Positions 1 to 8,805 of a DNA stretch of 64,000 nucleotides are shown here, piece by piece; position 1 is the stretch's first letter, and each line of letters opens with the position of its first letter. Origin of the DNA: Halobacteriovorax sp. (GTDB lineage: Bacteria; Bdellovibrionota; Bacteriovoracia; Bacteriovoracales; Bacteriovoracaceae); assembly GCA_020048985.1 (NCBI GenBank), contig JAIFLR010000041.1:38634-102633 (forward strand), in the 5' to 3' direction. A model generated the notes under the pieces. The model was given only the letters and a program-made list of their open reading frames with translations, was not told where the DNA came from and ran no database searches. A program made the position numbers and the translations under genes.

Positions 1-339
1 GAAAACGGTATTGATATGAGTGATTGTATCATTCCAACTAAATTTGCTCGTGGAGGAACTCTCTTCACCAATCGTGGAAAAATTCGTATCGATCACCAAA
101 ATTACCGCCGCGATTTCTTTCCGATAGAGCCGAATTTAAAAGACTACGTGAATACCAATTTCACTCGTGCCTATATCAAACATTTATTTGATTCAAATGA
201 AATTCTGGGACAGATTCTGGCCACAGCTCACAACATTTCTTTCTACAAATCTTTGGCATCCAGAGCACGGGAAGCGATCCTTGAAGACCGCTTCCTGGAA
301 TTTAAGAAACAATTTCTTGATGGGTATAAGAAGAACTAG
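1..339 (+). CDS. tgt: Queuine/preQ1 tRNA-ribosyltransferase, C-terminal part (truncated by window start)
   Basis: Open from base 1: ENGIDMSDCIIPTKFARGGTLFTNRGKIRI...FTRAYIKHL...AHNISFY matches the Tgt C-terminus; zinc-ligand Cys are missing (see findings). Confidence 0.88.
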   Translation, partial: ENGIDMSDCIIPTKFARGGTLFTNRGKIRIDHQNYRRDFFPIEPNLKDYVNTNFTRAYIKHLFDSNEILGQILATAHNISFYKSLASRAREAILEDRFLEFKKQFLDGYKKN

Positions 340-2903
340 AAGTTTTCCTTAATCACCCTGAGTTGAAGTCGGCGGCGGTTAGTTTCAAGTTGAGACTTAA
401 CCGCAGTGACATCTACTTTAAATTTAACCACTAGTGGATCTGCTGAAAACTCAGTGATGGCACTAGCTTCAATCGGTGCCCACTCTCCTAAAAGACAGGC
501 CTCACGTTCTTTTTTAAATCTGATGCGGTTGAGATTTGTATCAATTGGGTATTGTCCCAAACATGCTTTCGCCTTTGTCGTGGCCAGCTCGACAATTCTT
601 TTTTCTAAACCGGAAATCGACTTCTCAGCAAAGACTGACTTCGATTCATCCAGCCAAGAGTTGTATTCCGGCGCCAGATGAATGTCTCGGCAGGCACTCT
701 CTACGAATGCTCCAAAGACCGGTGCCCTCAGCTGATAAGTCAGAGGGAAATCAATTTTCACCAAGGCCAGCGCCTGACAATCCTTATTTAGATTCTCTAC
801 ATTGAGCACGTCTTTAACCCAAACAAAATCGGCCAGCATTTTCTTTCTTAAAGTTCCCTGATCATTTTGGATGTATTCAAGAGCAGCTTTATTTTCTTTT
901 GCGCGTTTCTGTTTGTAAATTTCCAATAAACTTTTCTGGAGTTCAGGAAGAACTTCTTCATGAAGAATCGCTTCTTCTTTTGGATGTTGAACTTTAAGGT
1001 CCCCGACTGCAAGATTTCTCACAATGGATTTTGCACCGTCAGGAAAGTCCGCATTTAAACAATTAAATAGAGAACTGGCCATGTAGCCATCCCCCACAGA
1101 GAAGAACTTGCCTGAAGGAGGCAGGTCATCACTTAATGGGATGGATTCACACTTGGCCCATAAATCTTTTGCCTCAAGATCAATCTGCGACTTGTGAGAA
1201 AGCACAAACGCCTTGTAATAACCATTAAGGTATTCTCTAGTATCAGCGATCGAGTGGCTCGTGAGATAAAGTTCGGCCAAATCCTGAGCATGGGTACTTG
1301 GAAGATTGAGTGGCGCAATTTTCTGGGTCGCCAGTCTGAGAACTTCAGTTTGATAACAAGTTTCTTCTGAAGCAATATCGGCACAAGAAAGAAAAGCCGT
1401 GTTGGCCATACTTCGATTAGGAATCTCATCATAGAAAGCCTGAACTTTTGCGAAGTAGGTTTTATCCGTCTGAAGTTCCTGCAAGTATTTATTCATGAGA
1501 CCATTCACTTCAGTTTTAAATCCCGACTCCCAGTCACTACTTGGCGAGTATCCTGAAAGGACTCTACATCCATCGGGGTCACTGACTTTAACTTTGGCCT
1601 GAACTTCCTTGGAAATTTCTGTCGCTTTCGCCCCCAAGCAGTTAATCATCGCTGGGAGAAGAGGCGTGATAAAATCCGTTTTCTTAAAATAAGTAGAAGC
1701 AAATCCCTGACTACTCTTGGAGCAATTCCCTACCGCTCTGAAAGCTAGCTGGGAGATTAATGAAGCGTGATTTACCATCCATCCTTTCACGAGATCAGAA
1801 TTCTGAAACTGTTTATCAAAGAAATAATTCTTTGAAGTAAAGTTCCAATGCTCAGAGGAAATATTGTTTTTTGTGGTTGAACCCTCAACCCTAAAGTGGG
1901 CGATGGTCTCTGCAAAGTTTTCTGCAGGAGAAGTTCCGGCATAACTTGTGGCCAGTTTAATGCCTGGCTTATGCTCCCATTGGCGAACAGTTTTCCCAGC
2001 ATCATCTTTATACTCTTTTAAGAAAAAATTCGATACTGTTAGATAATCCGGTTCATCCGAGCGATAACTTTTTTTAAGTTTTTTCCCCTGATGGTAGTCC
2101 ACTTGGTGGGTCAACTCATGCAGAACAGATTCATAAAATGTTCCGGGATGCGCATCAGTTCCTGTCGCCAGACAGCCGTCCTGGAGAGACACAATCCCGT
2201 GGCTCCATGCAAGTCCACAGGTCATACTACTCATAAAACCAAAATATTCACCACGAGGGACACGCTGAATTTCCGTCAAATAGTTCAATTCCGTATGAGG
2301 AGCTTTGATCATGTGAGACAAACGCCAGAAGGCATAAAGCTCGTTTTCGCTCCATAGATAATCAGAAACTTTAAAAACTTTTTCGTTATAAATCCCGGGT
2401 TTGATATCCCTGTAACTGCCACCATAAACCGTGTTGTGAGCAGTTAAATAGTTCCCCATTTTGAGAAACCAAAGGTAATGCACATATCCCGCGACGTAGT
2501 CCTCTTTGCCGTAGATTTTATTGAAGATGCAGGGAAGATCCTTACAGGCCGAATAATCGATGGCATCTGCGTCGTTAAGATCGCCTAGGCGTTTTCCGTG
2601 GGTATTTAAAAAATTCGCCTGTGGAATCGGAAGATCCTCAAGATTTAAATGCTTCCACTTGCCTTTAACTTTGGTACCCGAAGCATATTTTTTTTCTAGC
2701 TCTTTGATCTCACTCTTTAGTATTGAAACGGAGAATACGTCTTTCAGACAAAGGTCAGCGGCCAGCGTCGCCACCTTTCTCTCGGCGATTTTCTCGTCAG
2801 GAGCTGATTTCTCAAGCTGACTGAGGAGTGTAGGAAAGTCATTCGATCGCGAGCAGCCCACACTCATAAGAGCAACGAGAATAATTAAATTATTTTTTTT
2901 CAT
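336..2903 (-). CDS. Large lipoprotein with predicted zinc metallopeptidase motif
   Basis: Lipobox-type N-terminus (VALMSVGC), HELTHQVDYH (HExxH) and downstream SPAENFAETIAHF (possible Glu ligand). Confidence 0.75.
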   Translation of the reverse strand: MKKNNLIILVALMSVGCSRSNDFPTLLSQLEKSAPDEKIAERKVATLAADLCLKDVFSVSILKSEIKELEKKYASGTKVKGKWKHLNLEDLPIPQANFLNTHGKRLGDLNDADAIDYSACKDLPCIFNKIYGKEDYVAGYVHYLWFLKMGNYLTAHNTVYGGSYRDIKPGIYNEKVFKVSDYLWSENELYAFWRLSHMIKAPHTELNYLTEIQRVPRGEYFGFMSSMTCGLAWSHGIVSLQDGCLATGTDAHPGTFYESVLHELTHQVDYHQGKKLKKSYRSDEPDYLTVSNFFLKEYKDDAGKTVRQWEHKPGIKLATSYAGTSPAENFAETIAHFRVEGSTTKNNISSEHWNFTSKNYFFDKQFQNSDLVKGWMVNHASLISQLAFRAVGNCSKSSQGFASTYFKKTDFITPLLPAMINCLGAKATEISKEVQAKVKVSDPDGCRVLSGYSPSSDWESGFKTEVNGLMNKYLQELQTDKTYFAKVQAFYDEIPNRSMANTAFLSCADIASEETCYQTEVLRLATQKIAPLNLPSTHAQDLAELYLTSHSIADTREYLNGYYKAFVLSHKSQIDLEAKDLWAKCESIPLSDDLPPSGKFFSVGDGYMASSLFNCLNADFPDGAKSIVRNLAVGDLKVQHPKEEAILHEEVLPELQKSLLEIYKQKRAKENKAALEYIQNDQGTLRKKMLADFVWVKDVLNVENLNKDCQALALVKIDFPLTYQLRAPVFGAFVESACRDIHLAPEYNSWLDESKSVFAEKSISGLEKRIVELATTKAKACLGQYPIDTNLNRIRFKKEREACLLGEWAPIEASAITEFSADPLVVKFKVDVTAVKSQLETNRRRLQLRVIKENF

Positions 2904-3318
2904 ATTCTACCACTCTGCTAATTGTATCGGAACCTTGGGTGTAAATGACTGAGAGCCCTTGTTCTGGGCATGCCATTTCAACTTCTGGTTGAGTATGCGC
3001 CTTGGGATCCTGAGGAAGTGTTGTAGTCTTCATGAATGGACAAGATTTGAATTTGTGTTTCCACCACATCACGAGTTTTTCATCCCCAGTCGGATTAGTG
3101 AAACGATTGCTCACAAGGTCACCCTTGAGTTGAATGCTTTCATTATTTTTAAATTTCATCATGGAGCCATCTTTAACCTCCGGAATTTTTTCTTCCGAAA
3201 GTGGCTCACCTTTTTCAGCGATCACGTCAGCACGTGTCGTCTCACCAATTTTAAAGGATGATCGTTTGGCGCCACAGGCGCTCAAAAGCAGAAGGCTTAG
3301 AATGATAAAGACTTTCAT
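2890..3318 (-). CDS. Small lipoprotein, SmpA/BamE-like region
   Basis: Lipobox LLLLSAC; FKIGETTRADVIAEKGEP resembles SmpA/OmlA-type motif; overlaps the downstream gene by 14 nt. Confidence 0.65.
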   Translation of the reverse strand: MKVFIILSLLLLSACGAKRSSFKIGETTRADVIAEKGEPLSEEKIPEVKDGSMMKFKNNESIQLKGDLVSNRFTNPTGDEKLVMWWKHKFKSCPFMKTTTLPQDPKAHTQPEVEMACPEQGLSVIYTQGSDTISRVVEYEKK

Positions 3319-3468
3319 GGTTATTTTTCTCCATAAAGCCTATCGGAAGCATTACCAGACAACTCAAGTCCGGAATGGGTTTTTCTCGTGATATCTGATG
3401 GTTAAGACGCTAACCAATTGACTTTTATTAATGAATCCCGTTTGTTAGGCTAAATAAAAGGACATTCT

Positions 3469-3813
3469 ATGAACTGCTTAAAATCTCTTATCGTTCTCTC
3501 GGCCCTCTTAAGCTCACAAGCATTTGCCAAAGATCTCAACCTCAAGTGTGTTGCCACCTATAACGCAGATAAAGTTCTTGAAACAGAATTAACTCTGGCC
3601 TCTGGAGCTCGCAGCATCTCTTTCGGAGAAGCTCAAGGATTTGATTTTTTCCTGACTCATACTGGAGACAACACTGTTGAACTTCAGGCGTTGAATATTG
3701 ATGAGCCTTCTCGTAGTTACGCAACAGCAAAACTTACTGACTCATCTTCATTTGTTGAATTGAGTATCTGGAAAAGAGAATTCATCATGGAAGTTCGCTG
3801 CACGTTGATTTAA
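3469..3813 (+). CDS. Small secreted protein, unknown function
   Basis: Clear signal peptide MNCLKSLIVLSALLSSQAFA; AAGGA-like RBS upstream. Confidence 0.7.
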   Translation: MNCLKSLIVLSALLSSQAFAKDLNLKCVATYNADKVLETELTLASGARSISFGEAQGFDFFLTHTGDNTVELQALNIDEPSRSYATAKLTDSSSFVELSIWKREFIMEVRCTLI

Positions 3814-3936
3814 TTTTATCGCCGGTGTCGAAAAGGCCCCGATATTTTTAGCTCCCGCCATTCTTCAATTGACAGAAAATCACCCTAATTGGTTTTATAA
3901 GAGAAAGATCTTTTGCCTCACATACATGGAGCTCGG

Positions 3937-5460
3937 ATGAAACACTTTCTCGGAATTTTCCTTTTCTCATTTGCCTTTAACGCACAATCACAGCCTCTAC
4001 CCCAGAGTCAGTGTCCACAGGCAGGAGTCCTTCTAAGCCGCGACTATATTGGCCTCTCTGGTGATGCTGTTCAAAGTAGCTATCGCCGTGACGGAGCAGC
4101 ACAAATACCTACAACTCAAGATTTTGCAGGAAACCTGACAGCTCGCACTTACAAAGTTTTTAATGAACGCTCGTGCGTTGCTAAGGTTCACAACTACCAA
4201 CAACAAGTTTGTGCGGATGTTCCAGCCGATATCGCTGTAGGGCGTGGAAACAATCTCTTTCGCAGTTTCTTTGACTTAAACATTACTTCACTTAAGCGTG
4301 CTGAAATGTTCTCTCAAACTGTTAAATACGGCCTGGGCACTACTCAAGCAACTCGCATAACTACCGCCAATGAAGTTATAAAAAACATGACTCGTATTGC
4401 AATCTCAACTGGTATTCCAAACAGCTGGGATCTATTAGGTCTAATGCTAAAACAAGTAGTAGCTGAAGGCTTCATGACTCAAGCGGAATTTGATGACATT
4501 TTTGTAGTCAACGCTGCTACCAATAAGGCCAACCTTGGATTCCAACCGCTAAACGGAGTACAAATCAACGAAGGAAAAGGAAACGGAAAATTAGCTCGTA
4601 TTTTCGATCTCACACTCACTCTTCTTCACCGCGCTCAACTGATTAAGAGAACTATCAATGGTGTTTCTGATGCTGCTTCTGTGAACCTGGCGAAGTCATT
4701 TATTGAATTCGCTAGCGTCAATGGTGTCCCAGCGAAATGGACCCACTTCGTTGTTATGCTTAAAGATTCAGCAGTTAAAAATGCCATCTCTCAAGCAGAA
4801 TTTCAAAACATCACCGAGGGTCTTGAAACAATCAACAGAATGAACCTTGGCTTTGAAGTGAATTACTTCATCTGCAAAATGGAAAATAGACAGCACTTTT
4901 ATAACGCTGTTATAGATACACGCAGACAGGATTTTCATCAGGATATTTCTAAGAGCTTCCGTATAAATGTCTCTAACGCTCCTCTACTCCAAGGAGAATC
5001 TGAAGAAGTCGTTGCCACTTTCAATGGTCTTGATGAAATGCAAATTTCTGTTTCACAAAATTACAACAATTTCACCATTGAGCGCTCCACTGCTGATCAA
5101 ATAGAGTTCATAAAATTGGTTGGTGCACGTAAGAGAGTCACTCCTCCCAACGCTATTGTGGCCCAGGTACTTCATCAGGGAAGCAAAGTGAACGTTAACC
5201 TTCAAAACTCTGCTTTCAACCCTTTAGTTGGTGGAAAAGTTGTTGTTGAAGTGCGTTTCTTTGAGAAAGTAGCGATTCTTTCAGATAAGCATCTTGGAAC
5301 AAAGATTTTTGAATTAACTAACGGTGATATGAATACTTTCACCCCTAATGTTCAGATGATCAAATCGGGCCGTAAGGCATATGTTCAACTTTACATGAAA
5401 GTAGTTGGATCTAATTATTACAATGAAGAGCTTTCAACCTTCAAAGAATTCAGAGAATAA
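3937..5460 (+). CDS. Secreted protein with two tandem ~93-aa repeats, unknown function
   Basis: Signal peptide MKHFLGIFLFSFAFNAQS; start at 3937 preferred over the ORF-track start; internal duplication. Confidence 0.75.
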   Translation: MKHFLGIFLFSFAFNAQSQPLPQSQCPQAGVLLSRDYIGLSGDAVQSSYRRDGAAQIPTTQDFAGNLTARTYKVFNERSCVAKVHNYQQQVCADVPADIAVGRGNNLFRSFFDLNITSLKRAEMFSQTVKYGLGTTQATRITTANEVIKNMTRIAISTGIPNSWDLLGLMLKQVVAEGFMTQAEFDDIFVVNAATNKANLGFQPLNGVQINEGKGNGKLARIFDLTLTLLHRAQLIKRTINGVSDAASVNLAKSFIEFASVNGVPAKWTHFVVMLKDSAVKNAISQAEFQNITEGLETINRMNLGFEVNYFICKMENRQHFYNAVIDTRRQDFHQDISKSFRINVSNAPLLQGESEEVVATFNGLDEMQISVSQNYNNFTIERSTADQIEFIKLVGARKRVTPPNAIVAQVLHQGSKVNVNLQNSAFNPLVGGKVVVEVRFFEKVAILSDKHLGTKIFELTNGDMNTFTPNVQMIKSGRKAYVQLYMKVVGSNYYNEELSTFKEFRE

Positions 5461-5477
5461 GATTTCAAATCTATGAT

Positions 5478-5506
5478 GTCCAGGCCCTACAATGAGGGGC
5501 CTGGAC
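5478..5506. terminator. Convergent-junction hairpin, 10-bp perfect stem, no U tract
   Basis: GTCCAGGCCC-n9-GGGCCTGGAC between stops at 5460 (+) and 5516 (-). Confidence 0.6.
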
Positions 5507-5515
5507 AAATTAGGC

Positions 5516-6181
5516 TTAGTTAACTTGAGTAAAAGAGAATTCTGGTGGGAGCATATTGCATGTACCGGCGTTTTCACCTGCGCAAACACCAGATGCTCCA
5601 TCATTACCGTCACAGACTTTACCGTCGGTATTCACGGTAAATTTTGCAACGGCAGACCCACTGACTGTTAAAGAGGAAAGCAACTGAAGTCCAGCGAGGG
5701 CCGTACAGCCAGCTGTATTACAAGCTGGTGGATTAAAGGCATCACTTCCCAAAGTACCGTCCTGAGCAGTGGTAATATACATGGCAACGCGATTGTCACC
5801 TCCATCACAGCTGCTGGTCGTTCCATCAATCAAAAGCGAAGTACTTGTAGCACGGCATACGTCTTGAGTACTCTCAACTGTATTATCGCAAACTCCCACG
5901 GTGCTATAAGGTGTCACTTTAATATTGTCTGAAAATTCGATAATCACACAAGGATAAGTGCCGTCATCAAGGCGACCAGAACCTAAAGTTGGACCACCTT
6001 TAAATTCTGAATATTGTGGATTTGATTTCACAAAAACGGTAACAGGGTTAGAGCAATTTGGCGAAGTTGAGACCGCCATTTTATAGATTTTAAGTTTAAG
6101 TGAGTTCGCATTTAAAGGAACTGCAAAGGCAGAGTAAGTAGTCATTAGACACAAACCGGCCGCAAGAAATTGCTTTTTCAT
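5516..6181 (-). CDS. Secreted Cys-containing protein, unknown function
   Basis: Signal peptide MKKQFLAAGLCLMTTYSAFA starting at 6181. Confidence 0.7.
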   Translation of the reverse strand: MKKQFLAAGLCLMTTYSAFAVPLNANSLKLKIYKMAVSTSPNCSNPVTVFVKSNPQYSEFKGGPTLGSGRLDDGTYPCVIIEFSDNIKVTPYSTVGVCDNTVESTQDVCRATSTSLLIDGTTSSCDGGDNRVAMYITTAQDGTLGSDAFNPPACNTAGCTALAGLQLLSSLTVSGSAVAKFTVNTDGKVCDGNDGASGVCAGENAGTCNMLPPEFSFTQVN

Positions 6182-6182
6182 C

Positions 6183-6299
6183 TTAACCTTCTCCTTCAAG
6201 TGTAAAATTATCAGAAGAAGAACTGTCACTGTCACCGCTAAAACAAGAGACAGCCGTTAGACTCATTAGTAAAAGAAATAAAATGGTTACCATTTTCAT
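6183..6299 (-). CDS. 38-aa small lipoprotein (not in ORF track)
   Basis: MKMVTILFLLLMSLTAVSCFSGDSDSSSSDNFTLEGEG*; ends 1 nt before the start of the downstream secreted protein. Confidence 0.6.
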   Translation of the reverse strand: MKMVTILFLLLMSLTAVSCFSGDSDSSSSDNFTLEGEG

Positions 6300-6438
6300 C
6301 AAATCCTCCATTCAAAATATTGATCAACTGACTTAACGGTTAAGACAAATAAATCTGTAGGATTCCTGTAATAAATTTGGGCAGAAAAAAATGACTCGAT
6401 CTTCAACTGATAGGATCAATCTCCCTAGACTCACCCTC

Positions 6439-6606
6439 CAAACTGACAGCTTTAGTCAGTTTTCTTTCCAGATTCTCATAACTAACATTATGGAGCATCG
6501 AAATGCGGAACTTATTGCTCCCAAGTTCTCAGTAAGAATCAATATCAATTGTCGCCAATGCTTGAGCGCGGAATTTTTCTTCTTTTACAAATGGGCCTAG
6601 ATTGGA
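6439..6606 (-). pseudogene. serC-like C-terminal fragment (degenerate)
   Basis: Nucleotide similarity to 11943-12165 with an internal 66-bp deletion and an in-frame TGA. Confidence 0.8.
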
Positions 6607-6609
6607 AAG

Positions 6610-6840
6610 AAGGTCTCCCTTGAGTTGAATACTTTCATTAATTTTTAATTTCATCCGAGGGCCATCTTAAACCGCCCGAAGTTTTTCTTCGAACGGTCCC
6701 TCACCTTTTTCAGCGATCACGTCAGCACGTTTGGTCTCACCAATTTTAAAGGATGATCCTTCGGCGCCACAGGCTTTCAAAAGCAATAGGCTTAGAATAA
6801 TTAAGGCTTTCATGGGTACTTTTCTCCATGAAACCTATCG
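6610..6840 (-). pseudogene. Degenerate copy of the 5' half of the small lipoprotein gene at 2890-3318, plus upstream sequence
   Basis: Encodes MKALIILSLLLLKACGAEGSSFKIGETKRADVIAEKGEGPFEEKLRAV* against parent MKVFIILSLLLLSACGAKRSSFKIGETTRADVIAEKGEPLSEEKIPEVK; AAA to TAA nonsense change. Confidence 0.85.
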
Positions 6841-7183
6841 CCTCTCAGATTCAGAAGGTGTCGATCCTATAATATCAATCCGCTAAGGACTAGTCTCATC
6901 CAAGTTATGAAACATTAAAATGGGAAACTTAGGTCACTCTAATTAATGAGAAGGTTCAGAATTTTTCCTAACGCCCGATCTTTCATGACTCAAATAAAGA
7001 CAGACCCAGGATGGAAGATTCTATAGAGCTAACTGTAGGAGACATCAAAAAACAATCAAAAATCAACAATGTTTTCAGATGCAATAAATACATCGATTAA
7101 AGCGAGCCATCAAAGCGTTATTATCAATTTTTAATATTTATAATCGAGTGTTACTCTTAAAAAGAATCATAAAAGGAGTTTTC

Positions 7184-7339
7184 ATGAGAATACTAATATT
7201 AAACTTAACTGTTTTTCTTGCAGTTTCTTGCTCCTCCAAGAATCTATCAACAAGTGGACTGGACTATAAGCCTGCCTCATACGGTCCTCAGTTAGACGAA
7301 AGAGGCCTTCGCCAAAACTTTATCGACCGTGGGAGATAA
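7184..7339 (+). CDS. Small lipoprotein
   Basis: MRILILNLTVFLAVSCSSKN with lipobox; ends 2 nt before the next gene. Confidence 0.6.
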   Translation: MRILILNLTVFLAVSCSSKNLSTSGLDYKPASYGPQLDERGLRQNFIDRGR

Positions 7340-7341
7340 GT

Positions 7342-8226
7342 ATGAAACCTTGGATAAACTATCATCATCTATATTACTTTATGACCATCGCCGAGCTCAA
7401 TAGCATATCAAAAGCTGCCGAGAAACTTCTAGTGGGACAGCCAACACTGAGTGCCCAGTTGAAGCAATTCGAAGATCAGCTTGGCATCCAGCTTTTTGAT
7501 CGGCAACATAAAAAACTGATTCTCACCGAACATGGAAAACTAGCTCTTGAATATGCTCGAAACATCTTCAAAATGGGTGGCGAGATGTATGAGGCACTTC
7601 ACGACAGAATAAAGCCCGCAAAGGTAAATCTTCAGCTTGGGGCTTTGGACAGTATCCCAAAGCAGGTCATGCTTCAACTGACACAGGCTGCGATAAAAAT
7701 TGGCCCATGTACCATCTCTCTGATTGAGGGTAAATTTGATGAACTACTTCGGGACATTACTTCACACAAAGTAGACCTCGCAATCGTTAATTTCTTACCA
7801 CAATTAGAAGCAACAAAAGGTCTTTATCATAAAGTCCTTTCTAAACGGCCCGTTTCAATTTATGGAAGTTCGAAGTTTAAAGGGTTAAGAAAAAACTTCC
7901 CCCAGTCTATCATTGATCAGCCAATTGTGCTGCCAACTTATGATAGTCAGATGAGGTATGATCTTGAACACTGGTTTAACGTGAATCATGTCAGAGTCGA
8001 TGTAATAGCAGAAACACAAGATACAGCACTCAAAAAACTCATGGCAGTAAATGATATGGCCATGATACCAGCTGCATCACATACTGTGACTCGCCAAGTT
8101 TACGAAGGAGACTTGATTGAAATCGGACAACTTCAAACAGTCTTTGAGGAGCTGTACTTAGTCTCTGCGCATCGAAAGATTACAAATCCAATTGCCTCAG
8201 CTCTTATGAAAGATTTTATCTTGTAG
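7342..8226 (+). CDS. nhaR: LysR-family transcriptional regulator, NhaR-like
   Basis: N-terminal wHTH INYHHLYYFMTIAELNSISKAAEKLLVGQPTLSAQLKQFEDQLGIQLFDR. Confidence 0.75.
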   Translation: MKPWINYHHLYYFMTIAELNSISKAAEKLLVGQPTLSAQLKQFEDQLGIQLFDRQHKKLILTEHGKLALEYARNIFKMGGEMYEALHDRIKPAKVNLQLGALDSIPKQVMLQLTQAAIKIGPCTISLIEGKFDELLRDITSHKVDLAIVNFLPQLEATKGLYHKVLSKRPVSIYGSSKFKGLRKNFPQSIIDQPIVLPTYDSQMRYDLEHWFNVNHVRVDVIAETQDTALKKLMAVNDMAMIPAASHTVTRQVYEGDLIEIGQLQTVFEELYLVSAHRKITNPIASALMKDFIL

Positions 8227-8267
8227 ATAGTATTAGGTGTTCACAACTCATGAATTAAGGATCGTTA

Positions 8268-8786
8268 TTGAAAGCCTTGCATACGTTTTTTCAATCAACA
8301 ACAAAAGATGATAAAGTTGAAATCCTTGCGACAACACTAGGGACATTTATTCTCGGGGGCTCTTTTGCTAAAGATTTTTTCACAAATGGACATTTTGAGT
8401 TAAGGATTTTCCTGTTTGGACTCTCATCTTTTGTTTTGCTATTTTCGATTTCTCTAGTCGCGCAAATTCGAATTAAGCTCTTCGAGAGAAGTAAGGTTTT
8501 CACAAGCTTACTTTGGATTATATTTTTTTTATTAGGCACATTATCTGCTGTCGATCTTTTCTGGGATCAATTTATAATTCAAGGATCTGGTATCGATATC
8601 CGCGCCGAGACACTCATTTTCCTTACGAGTTATACGATCTCGACAAACCTCCTTTATATTATTAACCGAAACCTACTTCAAGAGACCCTAAGCAAGAAGA
8701 CGATATATAAGTATCTTCTAGCTCCCTTAAATGGGTTGAGTCTAGGAATCGTAATCATGGGTGGAATTGTATGGCTTGTAGCCTAA
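8268..8786 (+). CDS. Multi-TM membrane protein, unknown function
   Basis: 172-aa ORF with TTG start and several hydrophobic segments. Confidence 0.55.
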   Translation: MKALHTFFQSTTKDDKVEILATTLGTFILGGSFAKDFFTNGHFELRIFLFGLSSFVLLFSISLVAQIRIKLFERSKVFTSLLWIIFFLLGTLSAVDLFWDQFIIQGSGIDIRAETLIFLTSYTISTNLLYIINRNLLQETLSKKTIYKYLLAPLNGLSLGIVIMGGIVWLVA

Positions 8787-8805
8787 AAAGCTTGCCGGGA
8801 ATTTA

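Noticed and set aside
1133-1432. Internal same-strand and antisense ORFs within large genes (e.g. 1133-1432, 15846-16046, 19789-20445, 35374-35817)
   Set aside because: Fully contained in confidently coding frames; no supporting motifs or RBS.
6391-6600. Plus-strand 69-aa ORF
   Set aside because: Antisense to the serC-like pseudogene fragment; no RBS or protein-like composition of its own.
6841-7140. Possible non-coding RNA in the AT-rich gap after the pseudogenes
   Set aside because: No strong hairpin, promoter or terminator could be recognised by eye.
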